Below are positions 22,471 through 34,161 of a DNA stretch of 49,290 bases, piece by piece; position 1 is the first letter of the stretch; each line of letters begins with the position of its first letter. Source of the stretch: Deltaproteobacteria bacterium (lineage in GTDB: Bacteria; Myxococcota_A; Polyangia; Polyangiales; JADJMO01). The stretch spans positions 1 to 49,290 of the forward strand of contig JACPFM010000127.1 of assembly GCA_016182965.1 (NCBI GenBank), read 5' to 3'. The translations under genes were made by a program, and so were the position numbers. The notes under the pieces are model-generated. The model was not told the DNA's origin. It saw only the letters and a list, made by a program, of their open reading frames with translations, and made no database searches.

Positions 22471-23756
22471 AGACCCGCCACGTTCGTCGTCACGCCATCT
22501 CCGGCCTGGGGCGCGCCAGCGTCGCGCTGTCCGTGCTCGCCTCGTTCCTGTGGGCGGCGCACGCGGACGCCGAGTCCAAGCAGGCATCGGCGCTCGCCGG
22601 CGTGAAGGTCACCACGGGTGGCGGCGGCGCTTCGGGGCCCGGCCCGATCACCGGATCCGGCAAGGTGATCTCGCTCGGCGACGACAGCGGCAAGAAGACC
22701 CCTACCGGGGGCGGCATCGTTCCGCCGTCCCACACGGTGAAGAAGGGCGACACGCTCTGGGACATCTGCGACACGTACTTCGCCAACCCGTGGCAGTGGC
22801 CGCGCGTGTGGTCGTACAACCCGGAGATCCTCAACCCGCACTGGATCTACCCCGGCGAGGTCGTGAACCTGAAGAAGGGCGGCGGCGGAAGCCTGAGCCT
22901 CGCGGGCGGACCGGGCGCCGGCGGCGCGGGCGGACCGGGCGGCAAGCCGATGATGGGGACCGCCGGCGGCGGGAAGCCGCTTCCGGGCACGGTCTTCCTC
23001 CGCAGCGCCGGCTTCGTCTACGACAAGGACGTCCAGCAGAACGGCTCGATCACCGGCAGCCCCGAGGACAAGATGCTGCTGGCCGCGCCCGACCGGGTCT
23101 ACCTCAAGCTCGGCGCCGACCAGGCGAAGAACGCCGCTCCCGGCGACGAGATGACCATCTACCAGACCACGCGCACCGTGAAGCACAAGGACGGCGGCAC
23201 GGTCGGCGACGTCGTGCAGATCCTCGGCACCGTCAAGGTCGACAAGGTCGACAAGGACAAGGGGATCGCCGAGGGCACGATCACCGAGTCGCTCGACGTC
23301 ATCGAGCGCGGCGCGCGCGTCGGACCGGTGGATCGCAAGCTCGACGTCGTCGCGCCGGCGACCAACGACGTCGATCTCTCGGGCGAGCTGCTCGAATCCG
23401 TGCAGCCGAACGTGATGTACGGGCAGAACCAGATCGTGCTGATCGACAAGGGCGAGAAGCAGGGGCTCAAGGTCGGAAACCGCCTGTTCATCGTGCGCAA
23501 GGGCGATCCGTGGCAGGAGGGCCTCTCGTCGACCGGCGCGCTCGCCGCCGGCAAGATCACGCTGGGCACGGGTCCGGGCGCGGGCGCCGAGGTCAAGACC
23601 AACGAGACCGGCGAGCAGTCGAAGGACTACCCCGACGAGGTCATCGCCGAGATCCGCGTGCTGCGCGTGCGCAAGGACACCGCCACGTGCATCGTCACCC
23701 AGTCGCGCAAGGAGCTCCTCTCGGGCGATCGCTGGGTCGCCAAGAAGGGCTACTGA
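22467..23756 (+). CDS. Secreted LysM peptidoglycan-binding protein
   Basis: A 429-residue protein with a signal peptide (cleavage likely after AHADA, ~35). A LysM domain lies at about 88-137 (HTVKKGDTLWDICDTYF, then NPEILNPHWIYPG), which binds peptidoglycan. A Gly-rich linker (about 143-170) leads to a long domain of about 250 residues, beta-rich in appearance, that I do not recognise but have seen after LysM in myxobacterial envelope proteins. Start overlaps the previous stop by ATGA, so it is coupled to the CpoB-like gene; both are envelope proteins. Its end overlaps the convergent M28 gene by 7 bp. Confidence 0.85.
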   Translation: MKTRHVRRHAISGLGRASVALSVLASFLWAAHADAESKQASALAGVKVTTGGGGASGPGPITGSGKVISLGDDSGKKTPTGGGIVPPSHTVKKGDTLWDICDTYFANPWQWPRVWSYNPEILNPHWIYPGEVVNLKKGGGGSLSLAGGPGAGGAGGPGGKPMMGTAGGGKPLPGTVFLRSAGFVYDKDVQQNGSITGSPEDKMLLAAPDRVYLKLGADQAKNAAPGDEMTIYQTTRTVKHKDGGTVGDVVQILGTVKVDKVDKDKGIAEGTITESLDVIERGARVGPVDRKLDVVAPATNDVDLSGELLESVQPNVMYGQNQIVLIDKGEKQGLKVGNRLFIVRKGDPWQEGLSSTGALAAGKITLGTGPGAGAEVKTNETGEQSKDYPDEVIAEIRVLRVRKDTATCIVTQSRKELLSGDRWVAKKGY

Positions 23757-24772
23757 CGCGCGAGCGCGACCACGGCGGCGAAGGTCCCCTCTACGACCTT
23801 CGCCATGCGTCGGTAGTCGAGCGTGTCCGGCGTGTCGGCCGCCGTGTGGTACCGCGCGTTCCGTAGGAAGGACGTGTCGGTGATCATCACCGCCGTCCAC
23901 CCCTCGGCCCAGTAGCTGCGGTGATCGGACCAGTCGACGCCCTGCACGATCGCAGGCGCCGCGAGCGACCGCACCGGGAGATCGGTCGCCCCCATCATGG
24001 CGGCCTTCACCCGCGCGAGCAGCGCCCGATCGGACGGTCGCCCGACGATCGCGATGAAGTCGCCGCGATCGCCGTACAGCGCCGACATCCCCGGCGCGGG
24101 GAAGCGCTGGCTGCCCGGCGCGTCGGAGAACGCGCCGATCATCTCGAGCGACAGCGCGGCGCGCACCTTCACCCCCGCCTCGCGCAGCGCGCGGGCGTGG
24201 CGGGCGGAGCCCATGTGGGGTGTCGCGAAGTACGGCGGCTCCTCGAGCGTCCAGGCCACCAGATCGACGCGCACGCCGAGCGGCGCCTTGGCGAGGAGGG
24301 GCGCGAGCTCGATCAACCCGGCGACCCCGCTCGCGTCGTCGTCGGCACCCGGCAGCGAGAGCGCGGCGTCGTAGTGCGCGCCGACGATCACGCGCTCGTC
24401 GGTGCCGTTCTCGGGGCCGGGGCCGAGCCTGAGGATGACGTTCCGGTAGGTGCGGCCTTCGACGACGAAGGGCTGATCCTCGACCGGCCCGTGCGGCGAC
24501 AGCGCGCGTCGGATCCAGTCGGCGACGGCGTCGAGCTTCGCCGGCGCGGCGTGCGTGCGCGGGTGCAGGTCGATCGCCAGCGCACGCACGTGCGCCTCGA
24601 GCCGCGCGGGATCGACGGAGGGCACCGGGACCTCGGGCTTCTCGGCGCGGACGAGCGGCTGCGAGGCGCACGTCGCGGCGAGCGCGCCGCCGACGACCAC
24701 GGCGACCACCGTCGCCGCGGCGATCCGGATCGAGCGCGGCAGCGGCTTTCTCGCGCGTGTCCCGGGGCTCAT
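23750..24772 (-). CDS. M28-family zinc aminopeptidase, membrane-anchored
   Basis: A 340-residue M28 peptidase. A hydrophobic segment at 15-35 is a signal anchor. Di-zinc motifs are H133/D135 (GAHYDA), PGADDDASG (bridging Asp about 144), the catalytic Glu pair in TLEEPPYF (177-178), EMIG, and the final His in RYHTAADT. It probably removes N-terminal residues outside the cytoplasm. It starts in an ATGA overlap with the end of the upstream membrane gene's corrected frame, so the two are coupled. Confidence 0.88.
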   Translation of the reverse strand: MSPGTRARKPLPRSIRIAAATVVAVVVGGALAATCASQPLVRAEKPEVPVPSVDPARLEAHVRALAIDLHPRTHAAPAKLDAVADWIRRALSPHGPVEDQPFVVEGRTYRNVILRLGPGPENGTDERVIVGAHYDAALSLPGADDDASGVAGLIELAPLLAKAPLGVRVDLVAWTLEEPPYFATPHMGSARHARALREAGVKVRAALSLEMIGAFSDAPGSQRFPAPGMSALYGDRGDFIAIVGRPSDRALLARVKAAMMGATDLPVRSLAAPAIVQGVDWSDHRSYWAEGWTAVMITDTSFLRNARYHTAADTPDTLDYRRMAKVVEGTFAAVVALARQ

Positions 24773-26210
24773 GGGTCGCGCACCAGCGTCGCGATGGTGC
24801 CGCCGCCCGCGAGGATCGCCGCGGCGACCAGCGACATGGTCGCCGCGCGGTGACGCAGCGCCGCGCCGCCGTCGGCGACGGGCTGCGCGGCCGCCGTGCG
24901 CTCGAGCATCGCGGCCACGAGCAGCGCGACGGCGGCGAGGCCGGCCGTAACGCCGGCGACGCGCCCGCGCCGCGCGAAGGCGACCGCGGCGAGCGACCAG
25001 AGCAGCGTGCGTCGCCGCCGTCGGCCACGGCGCGGAGGAACCCCCACGCGGCGATCACGGCGCCGATCGCCACGGCGACGCCGCTCGCGGGCGCGCCCTC
25101 GAGGGCGAGACGCCCGGCGGTGTGCATCGCGGCGAGCGAGACGACCGCCGCGCCGGCGACCACCGGGACGAAGCCCACGACGCCGACGACCGCGCCCGTC
25201 GTCCAACGCGCCTGCGCGTCCATGCCGCGCGCGTCGGCGAGCGCGCGCGCCGGCCGGTGGGAGGGATCGTCGTGATATCGGCCGAGCAGCAGCACGAGCC
25301 AGGCGCCGAAGGCGCCGGTGACGCCGGCGAGCGCCAGCCACCCTCCCCTACCGGGCGGCCGCGCCCACCAGTGGCCCGCGGCCATCGCCGAAAGCGTGCC
25401 GATCGCGGTGGCGACGCCGAACCCCCGCACCGCGGCCGCGTCGGGCGGCTCGCCCTCGTCGGCGTGGACGGAGGCTGCGCCGATGGCGGTCGACGCCGCG
25501 GCGAGCACCGCGAGCAGCGGACCGAGCGCGACGAGCACCGAGGGATCGAGCGCCGAGGCGCGGAGCGAGGCGGCGTTCTGGGCGGCGACGGCGCCGGCCG
25601 CGATCGTCGCGGCCGCGATCGCCACGGCGGCGACGGGGAACGCGTCGGGAGCATGATCCCCCTCGGACTCGGCGGGTCCGACGGTCGAGGCCCCCTGCCC
25701 CGCCCCCGCTGCGCCGGAGCCGGCGGAGGAGGCTGCGGGGGAGGAGGCGGAGACCGACATGACCACGCCGACCAGCGCGGCGCCGAGCGCCCAACCGGAC
25801 AGGACCCGGGCGAGCGGATCGACGCTCGCCGGCGAGACGCGCACGGCCCACGCGCCCAGCGACGCCGCCGACGCGCCCGCGATCGCGAGGCACGCGACCG
25901 TCGCCGCCGCCGCGGCGCGCAGCGATCCGGGCGCGCCCAACCGCCGCCGGGCCCACAGCGAAGCGAGGGCGGAGCCCACGCCCACGCTCGCCCCGCCGAG
26001 CGCCGTGGCTGCCCGCCGGCGCAGGTCGTCGCCGAACGCGCCACCGAAGCGCAGCGTCACGGCCCCGATGACGATGGTGACGAGCGCCGCGACGACCAAC
26101 GCCGATCCCCTGCCGTGCGCGCCCGCGTGCGCCCCGCCCGCGCGCGTCAGCACGACGGCTGCGACGCCGGCGATCGCCGCGAGGCCGAGGACGATGACGA
26201 ACGCCGCCAC
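24769..26210 (-). pseudogene. Multi-span membrane protein with frameshift, possible decayed membrane pyrophosphatase
   Basis: From a GTG at 26210 the frame codes an Ala-rich protein with about ten hydrophobic spans. At about 25005-25022 the sensible protein jumps frame by one base: upstream ends AVADGGDA and the new frame resumes TLLWSLAAVAFARR and runs to TGA at 24769, which overlaps the M28 ATG. Staying in the first frame would run over two real genes. With one base restored the product is about 480 residues. The order of spans, and a piece reading HRPARALADARGMDAQARWT, faintly recall the RPV..IA.AS.TG loop of membrane pyrophosphatases, but the catalytic Asp-rich loops are absent. A GC-rich slip or sequencing error could explain the shift. 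Confidence 0.5.
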
Positions 26211-26237
26211 GGCCCGGGAGGATACCCCGTCCTCGAC

Positions 26238-26777
26238 TCAGTGAATCATCCCCGAGCTCCGCGCGTTCACCCGGGCGTCGCCCGCCGCGGCGCGCGCCTG
26301 CGCCAGCATCCGCGACTCCGACGCGCGCTGGATCGCCCACGCGACGCCCGCGGCGGCGAGCCCGCCGAGCACGAACAACCCGACGGTCTGCCCGCGGACG
26401 ATCGACGAGCGGGGCGTGCGACCGAGGCCCAGGACCGGCGGCAGCACCAGGGCGCCGACGCCGGCGAGCAGGCCCAGCGAGATCCCTCGCACCCAGGGGT
26501 GGCGCCCGCCCGCAGCGAGACCGAACCACGCGGTGTTGGCGAGCAGGTCCCCCGCCAGCGCGTCTCGGCGCAGCTCCTTGCCGCGGGGCTTCTTCAGGCC
26601 GAACGCCTCCGCCAGCGACCGGAGCGCGCGCATGCCGAGCACGTCCAACCGTGGCGACTTGGGGCGAGGCGAGTCCGGCGCGCTCCGACGCAGCCCTTCG
26701 TGCGCGGCGGTCAAGGCGAGCGCACCGACCAGGCCACTGCCGAGCCCGACGACGAGTTGCGTGAGGAAACGAGCCAT
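26238..26777 (-). CDS. Small integral membrane protein of unknown function
   Basis: A 179-residue protein I do not recognise. Hydrophobic segments lie at about 3-25, 105-125 and 132-150, with a basic Arg/Lys/Pro stretch (about 28-80) between the first two. The ATG at 26777 has GAGGAGGT 8 bases upstream, one of the best Shine-Dalgarno sites in the window, and was chosen over an upstream ATG. It lies between the pyrophosphatase gene and the frameshifted membrane gene on the same strand, but a terminator separates it from the former. Confidence 0.65.
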   Translation of the reverse strand: MARFLTQLVVGLGSGLVGALALTAAHEGLRRSAPDSPRPKSPRLDVLGMRALRSLAEAFGLKKPRGKELRRDALAGDLLANTAWFGLAAGGRHPWVRGISLGLLAGVGALVLPPVLGLGRTPRSSIVRGQTVGLFVLGGLAAAGVAWAIQRASESRMLAQARAAAGDARVNARSSGMIH

Positions 26778-26821
26778 CGGAAGCACCTCCTCTGCCGGGT
26801 GCAGCAACGTCCGAGCCGCGC

Positions 26822-26863
26822 AAAAACGAACGAGCCCCCCGTCTCCGGGAGGCTCGCTCGTTC
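26822..26863 (-). terminator. Rho-independent-like terminator after hppA
   Basis: On the - strand GAACGAGC (26863-26856) pairs with GCTCGTTC (26835-26828) around a GC-rich inner part, followed by a short T-run (26826-26822). It lies about 65 bp after the pyrophosphatase stop codon. Confidence 0.72.
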
Positions 26864-26929
26864 ACCTCGGAGGCTCTCTCCGAGGGCGTGGCGCCGAGTG
26901 AAGCTCGGCGCTTCGACACTCCGCGGCGA

Positions 26930-29458
<2,529 letters not shown>

Positions 29459-29747
29459 GCTGGTCCTCTCCTGGAGTTTCGGGAGGTGCCCACGCCTGCC
29501 TCATGCAGAGCGCACGGCACCTGCGACTCTCGAGGGGTTGGCCGTCCGCGCTAGAGCAGACGCTTCAGCACGCCTCGCGTGCGCGGGGCGGCTCATACCG
29601 CAATGCGGCGGAATCGCCAAGCGGACCGGGAGCCGCGCCGTGAAAGAGTCCGGCGCCGCCGCCGAATCACGCAGGATTTTCGGGCACGACGGCCCGTTCG
29701 CCGCGCCGTCCGCGCGGGCAGGCCGTTCGCGCCGTGGAAGAGGCGCG

Positions 29748-30380
29748 CTACTTCGCCGCCTGCATCGCCAGGAAGTGGAACTTCCCGATCTTCGCCTGAC
29801 CGAGGGTGAACATCACCTCGGTCATCACGCGGTAGCTGGTGTAGCGGTCGAAGAGGATCATCGCCTCGACGCCGGTCTGCCCGGGCTTGCCCTTGGCCTT
29901 GGCGATCTCCTCGGCGACGCGCACCGGGGTCTCGACCGCGTTGAGCAGGGGCGAGATCTCGAGATCGGCGGCCGTGCCGCGCGCCTTGAACTTGGGCGCG
30001 AACCCATGGGGCGAGTCGCCCGGGCAGAACACCAGGCGATAGGGCTCGTGCGCCTTGGGCGCGTCGTTCGGGTTGGTGAAGCAGCCGGGCACGTCGACGC
30101 CCTTGATCTCGTTGCCGTTCACCAGCACGCGGTCGCGCGAGACGACGATCTGGATGCCTGCCTCGGTCGGCCCGCCCTGCAGGATGGACGTGGGCAGCGC
30201 GAGGTCGCTGGTCTGCGGCAGGTTCGCCGAAGACGCCGACATGCTCTTGAGGAGGAACACCAGGATGATGGTCATCATGTCCATCATCGCGGTGATGTTG
30301 AGGAAGTTGACCTCGTGCGGCACGGCGTTGCGCCGCTTCATCTTCCGCAGCTCGGCCTTGTACTTCGCCATCGATGCCAT
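29748..30380 (-). CDS. ExbD/TolR-family motor protein (minus cassette, second)
   Basis: A 210-residue single-span protein. The TM helix at about 25-46 (FLNITAMMDMMTIILVFLL) carries the essential Asp of the proton pathway; the rest is periplasmic with a TolR/ExbD-like fold, enlarged by an insert holding two Cys. Such proteins sit in a TolQ/ExbB ring and move a peptidoglycan- or receptor-linked partner using proton motive force. The ATG at 30380 has GGGAG upstream. Third gene of the exbB-exbD-exbD cassette; heptamer arrays separate it from the second. Confidence 0.85.
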   Translation of the reverse strand: MASMAKYKAELRKMKRRNAVPHEVNFLNITAMMDMMTIILVFLLKSMSASSANLPQTSDLALPTSILQGGPTEAGIQIVVSRDRVLVNGNEIKGVDVPGCFTNPNDAPKAHEPYRLVFCPGDSPHGFAPKFKARGTAADLEISPLLNAVETPVRVAEEIAKAKGKPGQTGVEAMILFDRYTSYRVMTEVMFTLGQAKIGKFHFLAMQAAK

Positions 30381-30390
30381 GGGCGACTCC

Positions 30391-30553
30391 CAGTCGTCAG
30401 TCGTCAGTCGTCAGTCGTCAGCCGAGAACTCGCGGTCCCCGCCTGCGCTCTGGCGAACCTTCAACGTTCCGACTGCCTCCTCGCGCGGCTCCGCGCACTG
30501 CTGATGACTGACGACTGACGACGGACGACTCGGACGACTGACGACTGACGACT
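30391..30553. repeat. GTCAGTC heptamer inverted-repeat cassette between exbD genes
   Basis: The left array (30391-30420, CAGTCGT phase) and right array (30501-30553, GACTGAC phase) face each other across an 80-bp loop. The right arm abuts the stop codon of the upstream exbD gene. It fills the gap between two co-oriented genes of one cassette. Confidence 0.82.
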
Positions 30554-31206
30554 CACTTGAGCACCGTGAACACGACGTTCGGGAACAGCTCGCCCTTGTC
30601 GTCCTTCCGCACGGCGTCCATCACGCGGACGATCTCCTGGAAGGGGACGTTCGGGTTCGCGGTGACCATCACCTGCTGCTCGGCGTCGGCGTTCGTAACC
30701 TCTTCCTTGAGCTTCCGCGCGCACTTCTGCAGAGCGGCGATGTCGTACTTCTTGCCGTCGAACGACTCGGTCGGACCGGCGGGGAGGCGCGGCACCGTGG
30801 GGCGACCGCCGCCGATGCCGTTGCAGCCCTCGGCGATCGACGCCGCGCGACCCTTGATGAAGTAGCCGTCGCTCGCGATGATCACGGTGAGGTTCAGCGA
30901 CTCCTCCTGGATCTTCGCGACGCCGCCCTTGCCCTGCTTGGGCGCGTCGGCGAGCAGCGAGATCGTGAAGGTGACGCTGATGCTCGCGAGCACGAACATC
31001 AGCACGTTCGTGATGATGTCGAGGAAGGGGACGATGTTGAGCTCCCCAGCCTCCTCGTCGGGCGCGATCTCCTTCGGCTGCGACAGCCGGCGGATCTTCG
31101 AGCGCTGGGCCGCGGTCAGCTTGTCGGTGGGCGGCGTGGTCACGCCGCCCGCGGTGGCGACGCCGCCACCGACCGAGGCGTAGGGGTTGTTTCCGGGATC
31201 GGCCAT
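30553..31206 (-). CDS. ExbD/TolR-family motor protein (minus cassette, first)
   Basis: A 217-residue protein with a ~50-residue Pro/Thr-rich cytoplasmic N-terminus, then a TM helix at about 57-80 (LNIVPFLDIITNVLMFVLA) with the conserved Asp. The periplasmic part has an insertion with Gly/Pro and two Cys, and ends PFQEIVRVMDAVRK, typical of the TolR fold. GAGGAAAGAGG runs into the ATG. Coupled with exbB upstream (52 bp). Confidence 0.87.
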   Translation of the reverse strand: MADPGNNPYASVGGGVATAGGVTTPPTDKLTAAQRSKIRRLSQPKEIAPDEEAGELNIVPFLDIITNVLMFVLASISVTFTISLLADAPKQGKGGVAKIQEESLNLTVIIASDGYFIKGRAASIAEGCNGIGGGRPTVPRLPAGPTESFDGKKYDIAALQKCARKLKEEVTNADAEQQVMVTANPNVPFQEIVRVMDAVRKDDKGELFPNVVFTVLK

Positions 31207-31258
31207 CCTCTTTCCTCATCGACCGCGGAGGAGCTTCGAAAGTTCCTCCGCGCTCCGA

Positions 31259-31969
31259 TCAGGCCTGACCCTTCGACTGGATCGCGAGGCGGTTGAAGAC
31301 GCGCTCCTGCGTCGCCTCGAGATCGTGGACGATCTTCTTGGCGTTGTTGTGCAGGATGAGGTGCGCGATCATGCAGGTCACCGCGATGCCGAGGCCGAAC
31401 GCGGTGTTACCCATGGCTTCGGAGATACCGGCCGCGAGGCGCTGCTGACGCTCGGCGGCGGAGATGTTCCCGGAGGACACCGCGGCGAACGTGGCGATCA
31501 GACCGGAGACGGTGCCGAGCAGACCGATCAGGGTCGCGATGTTCGCGAGCGACCAGAGCGAGCCGATGCCCTTCTCGACCGGCGGCTTGAGCTCGCTGAG
31601 CTTCTCGCTCATCGCCGCGTCGATCTCGTCGGGGCCGCGGTTGGCGACCGTGAGGCCGCTCTTGACGAGCTGGAGCGTCGGATAGCCGCCGTTGCCCGCC
31701 TCACAGAGCTTGATCGCCCGATCGAGGTTGTTCGCGTTCACGAGCTTGCGAACCTGCGCGAAGAACTCCTTCGAGTTCACGCGGTACTTCGTGAGCTGGA
31801 AGATGGTGCGCTCGATGACCAACGCGATGACGATCGCGGAGATCAAGAGGTTGAAGTACATGAAGAGGCCGCCGTGCTTGAAGAAGCCAGCGAGCCCTCC
31901 GGCCTCTCCGCCGCCCTCTGCCGCAGCCGAGAAAATCGAGCTCAACGCCGCATCGACCTGCGCAACCAT
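31259..31969 (-). CDS. ExbB/TolQ/MotA-family motor protein (minus cassette)
   Basis: A 236-residue three-span protein. TM1 is at about 35-55, and TM2/TM3 at about 140-165 and 185-208, with IGLLGTVSGLIATF and AMGNTAFGLGIAVTCM, the signature MotA/TolQ/ExbB channel segments. It forms the pentameric ring around ExbD dimers. AAAGGAGT lies 6 bases before the ATG. It starts a one-TolQ, two-TolR cassette, the composition reported for the Agl gliding motor of Myxococcus (AglR with AglQ and AglS), but also for other Tol-like systems; no glt genes are visible. Confidence 0.9.
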   Translation of the reverse strand: MVAQVDAALSSIFSAAAEGGGEAGGLAGFFKHGGLFMYFNLLISAIVIALVIERTIFQLTKYRVNSKEFFAQVRKLVNANNLDRAIKLCEAGNGGYPTLQLVKSGLTVANRGPDEIDAAMSEKLSELKPPVEKGIGSLWSLANIATLIGLLGTVSGLIATFAAVSSGNISAAERQQRLAAGISEAMGNTAFGLGIAVTCMIAHLILHNNAKKIVHDLEATQERVFNRLAIQSKGQA

Positions 31970-32597
31970 CCCCGACTCCTTTCACAAGCACCGTCACCAA
32001 CGACCCGGCGCGGCGGTCGACGTCGACCCCTGCCATCTCGGCGCGACATCACGGCACGAACACGCACGCACACCCGGTACGTCCACCATCACGACTCCGA
32101 AAACTGCGCGGCACATGCGGTGAACGGCTTCCTTACACGCCTGCACGAGCGCCGAATTCACGGAGCGCGACGACTGTAGCGGATGCGGCTCGTGACAGGC
32201 AAGGAGTGGCAAGCGCTCGGCCTCGCGCCGCGCGAGCGGCCGCTTCGGCCGCGACCGGCCCGCATCCGTGCTGCGCGGACGATTCCAAGCGAGGCAAATT
32301 ATGTCGGCGGACACTCTGCAACGTCCTTGACCAGGGGGGCCTGCCAAGTATCCTGCCCCCTGTCCCCGGAATTTCTACGAGAAATACTCGAAGGTCCGAG
32401 GGGAGTTCGACGACGCTTAATGCATCGAAACTTCCAAGCGGCTCGACGGCGGGTGTTCCTGGTGGGGGAACAGGGGCGAAGATACCGGGGTCAACCACGA
32501 CTCGTAGTCGTCGCGTCGGCCCTTCCGAACGGTTCGGATGTGTGTGGTGTGACGAGGAGGACGCCGCCATCGCGAGCGGCCATTCAGGAGGACGCGA
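31970..32597. other. 628-bp divergent control region between two motor cassettes
   Basis: No credible gene is seen; the open frames on both strands lack family features. It must carry promoters for both exbB genes. It holds the REP-like hairpin at 32332-32362 and a less GC-rich part (about 32375-32440) with ATTTCTACGAGAAATACT, an imperfect palindrome that could be an operator. AGGAGG lies at 32587-32592, just before the + strand ATG. Confidence 0.5.
32332..32370. repeat. REP-like hairpin, copy 1
   Basis: CAGGGGGGC pairs with GCCCCCTG around a loop with CCAAGT, followed by TCCCCGGA. A related hairpin (shared CCAAGT, CCCTG and CCCCGGA) is at 33270-33313, on the other side of exbB. It resembles intergenic REP sequences that I associate with RAYT-type transposases in other bacteria; that link is from memory. 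Confidence 0.6.
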
Positions 32598-33260
32598 ATG
32601 TTCGCTGACATTTGGACGCACTACAAGGAGGGCGGCTGGCCGATGTGGATCATCCTCCTCTGGTCGGTCTTCGTCATCGCCATCATCGTGGAGCGCGCGC
32701 TGTACCTGTGGGGCGGCTCGATCAACAAGGACGTGTTCATCTCGACGATGCAGAAGTGCATCCTCGCGGGTGACGTGCAGAAGGCCGTCAAGATGTGCTC
32801 GGCGGCGAACTCGCCGCTCGCGCGCATCGTCCAGGCCGGCCTCATCAAGGTGAACCGCCCCGACGAAGAGGTCCAGGCGGCGCTCGACGAGGCCGCGCTC
32901 CGCGAGATGCCGAAGATCTCGCAGCGCACCGCCTACCTCGGCCTTCTCTCGAACCTGGCGATGCTCACCGGCCTGTTCGGCACCGTGCTCGGACTGATCA
33001 AGTCCTTCGGCGCCGTGTCGAAGCCGGGCGTCGATCAGGCGCAGAAGGCGACGATCCTCGCGGAAGGCATCTCCGAGGCGATGAACTGCACCGCGTTCGG
33101 CCTGATTGTCGCCATCATGGGTCTGCTCGGGTTCGCCGTGCTCAACGGCAAGACCCAGGCGATCGAGGACGACATCAACGAGGCGACGGTCCAGGTCATG
33201 AACCTCATCGTCAACAACCGTCAGAAGGTCAACCTCTCGAACGTGCAGCCCGGCGCCTAG
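32598..33260 (+). CDS. ExbB/TolQ/MotA-family motor protein (plus cassette)
   Basis: A 220-residue protein with TM1 at about 15-36 (MWIILLWSVFVIAIIVERA) and TM2/TM3 at about 112-140 and 160-185, with TGLFGTVLGLIKSF and GISEAMNCTAFGLIVAIMG, the family channel motifs. Divergent in detail from the minus-strand exbB, so the duplication is old. AGGAGG is placed 5 bases before the ATG. Followed by two exbD genes after a 222-bp gap with a REP-like hairpin. Confidence 0.9.
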   Translation: MFADIWTHYKEGGWPMWIILLWSVFVIAIIVERALYLWGGSINKDVFISTMQKCILAGDVQKAVKMCSAANSPLARIVQAGLIKVNRPDEEVQAALDEAALREMPKISQRTAYLGLLSNLAMLTGLFGTVLGLIKSFGAVSKPGVDQAQKATILAEGISEAMNCTAFGLIVAIMGLLGFAVLNGKTQAIEDDINEATVQVMNLIVNNRQKVNLSNVQPGA

Positions 33261-33269
33261 TCGGGAACT

Positions 33270-33313
33270 TCCGGAGTCAGGGGCGGTCCAAGTCTCTGTC
33301 CCTGACCCCCGGA
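33270..33313. repeat. REP-like hairpin, copy 2
   Basis: GTCAGGG (33276-33282) pairs with CCCTGAC (33300-33306), with flanking CCGG on both sides; the loop contains CCAAGT. It begins 10 bp after the exbB stop codon and may attenuate transcription or protect the exbB 3' end. Confidence 0.68.
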
Positions 33314-33482
33314 TCGGTCTCTCCTTCCGTCGGCCGCCTGCGGCCGCGGTTCCACGTAGCGCGGAAGGAGCGAGCGATGCGGGGCCGAAGCCGGACACCA
33401 GCGCCGTCGGTCGCAGTCGCGGCCGTCGGACACGGCAGAGGAACCAAGGTCTCCGAAGGTGCCTGCGAGCACGAGGTAATCC

Positions 33483-34151
33483 ATGGGTGGCGTAAGCACG
33501 GGCGGCGGTGGGAAGGGCGGCAAACGCAACGTCGATCAAGAGATCAACATGGTCCCCTTCATCGACCTGTTGATGGTGACCATCTCGTTCCTCCTGATCA
33601 CCGCGGTGTGGTCGAGCATGGCGCGCCTGAACGCGAACGCGCAGGTGCCGAGCTCGCAGAAGAAGTCCGACACGGAGAAGAAGCAGAAGGAGAAGGAGCC
33701 GGCGGTGCTCCACGTCCGCGTCTCCGACAAGGACAAGAAGTTCATCCTCCAGTGGCAGGCCGGCACGAAGACCGACGACATCGTCTCCCTCGACATGGAG
33801 GCCGACGCGACGGGTCGCTACGTGAAGCTCGAGGAGGAGATCAAGAAGGCCTACATCTCCGGCCAGGGTCCGCAGAACCTGTACGGTGACGACGTGGGCT
33901 ACGAGGCGTCGCTCGCCAACGAGCACGGCGTCAACCAGCTCAACCAGGCGATCCTGCACGTCGACAACGCGTTCCCCTTCCCCGAGGTCGTGAAGGTCAT
34001 CGACGCCATCTACGTGCCGCGCCGTTTCGTGTGCTTCCAGGCGAAGCCGGCGTGCTGCGGGAAGCCCGACAAGTCGGGCAAGTCGGCCGAGGGTTGCCCC
34101 AGCGCGGCGGACGACGTCCCCGCCTTCAACGTGGCGTTCTCCGCCAACTGA
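33483..34151 (+). CDS. ExbD/TolR-family motor protein (plus cassette, first)
   Basis: A 222-residue protein. A short Gly/Lys N-terminus leads to a TM helix at about 20-43 (INMVPFIDLLMVTISFLL) with the essential Asp. A Lys/Glu-rich stretch (about 56-75) follows and the periplasmic TolR-like domain ends with HVDNAFPFPEVVKVIDAIY and a Cys-containing tail (KPACCGKPDKSG) not usual in the family. GAGG lies 6 bases before the ATG. It is 10 bp before the next exbD gene. Confidence 0.87.
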   Translation: MGGVSTGGGGKGGKRNVDQEINMVPFIDLLMVTISFLLITAVWSSMARLNANAQVPSSQKKSDTEKKQKEKEPAVLHVRVSDKDKKFILQWQAGTKTDDIVSLDMEADATGRYVKLEEEIKKAYISGQGPQNLYGDDVGYEASLANEHGVNQLNQAILHVDNAFPFPEVVKVIDAIYVPRRFVCFQAKPACCGKPDKSGKSAEGCPSAADDVPAFNVAFSAN

Positions 34152-34161
34152 GGGAAAGAGA

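Noticed and set aside
22248..24768. The continuation of the membrane gene's first frame for more than 800 further codons.
   Set aside because: It covers the M28 and LysM genes in the wrong frame and turns Arg/Ser-rich after about 25015, which is why a frameshift is inferred there.
31187..32179. A long + strand open frame antisense to the minus exbB gene.
   Set aside because: It overlaps a well-supported ExbB gene and has no recognised domain.
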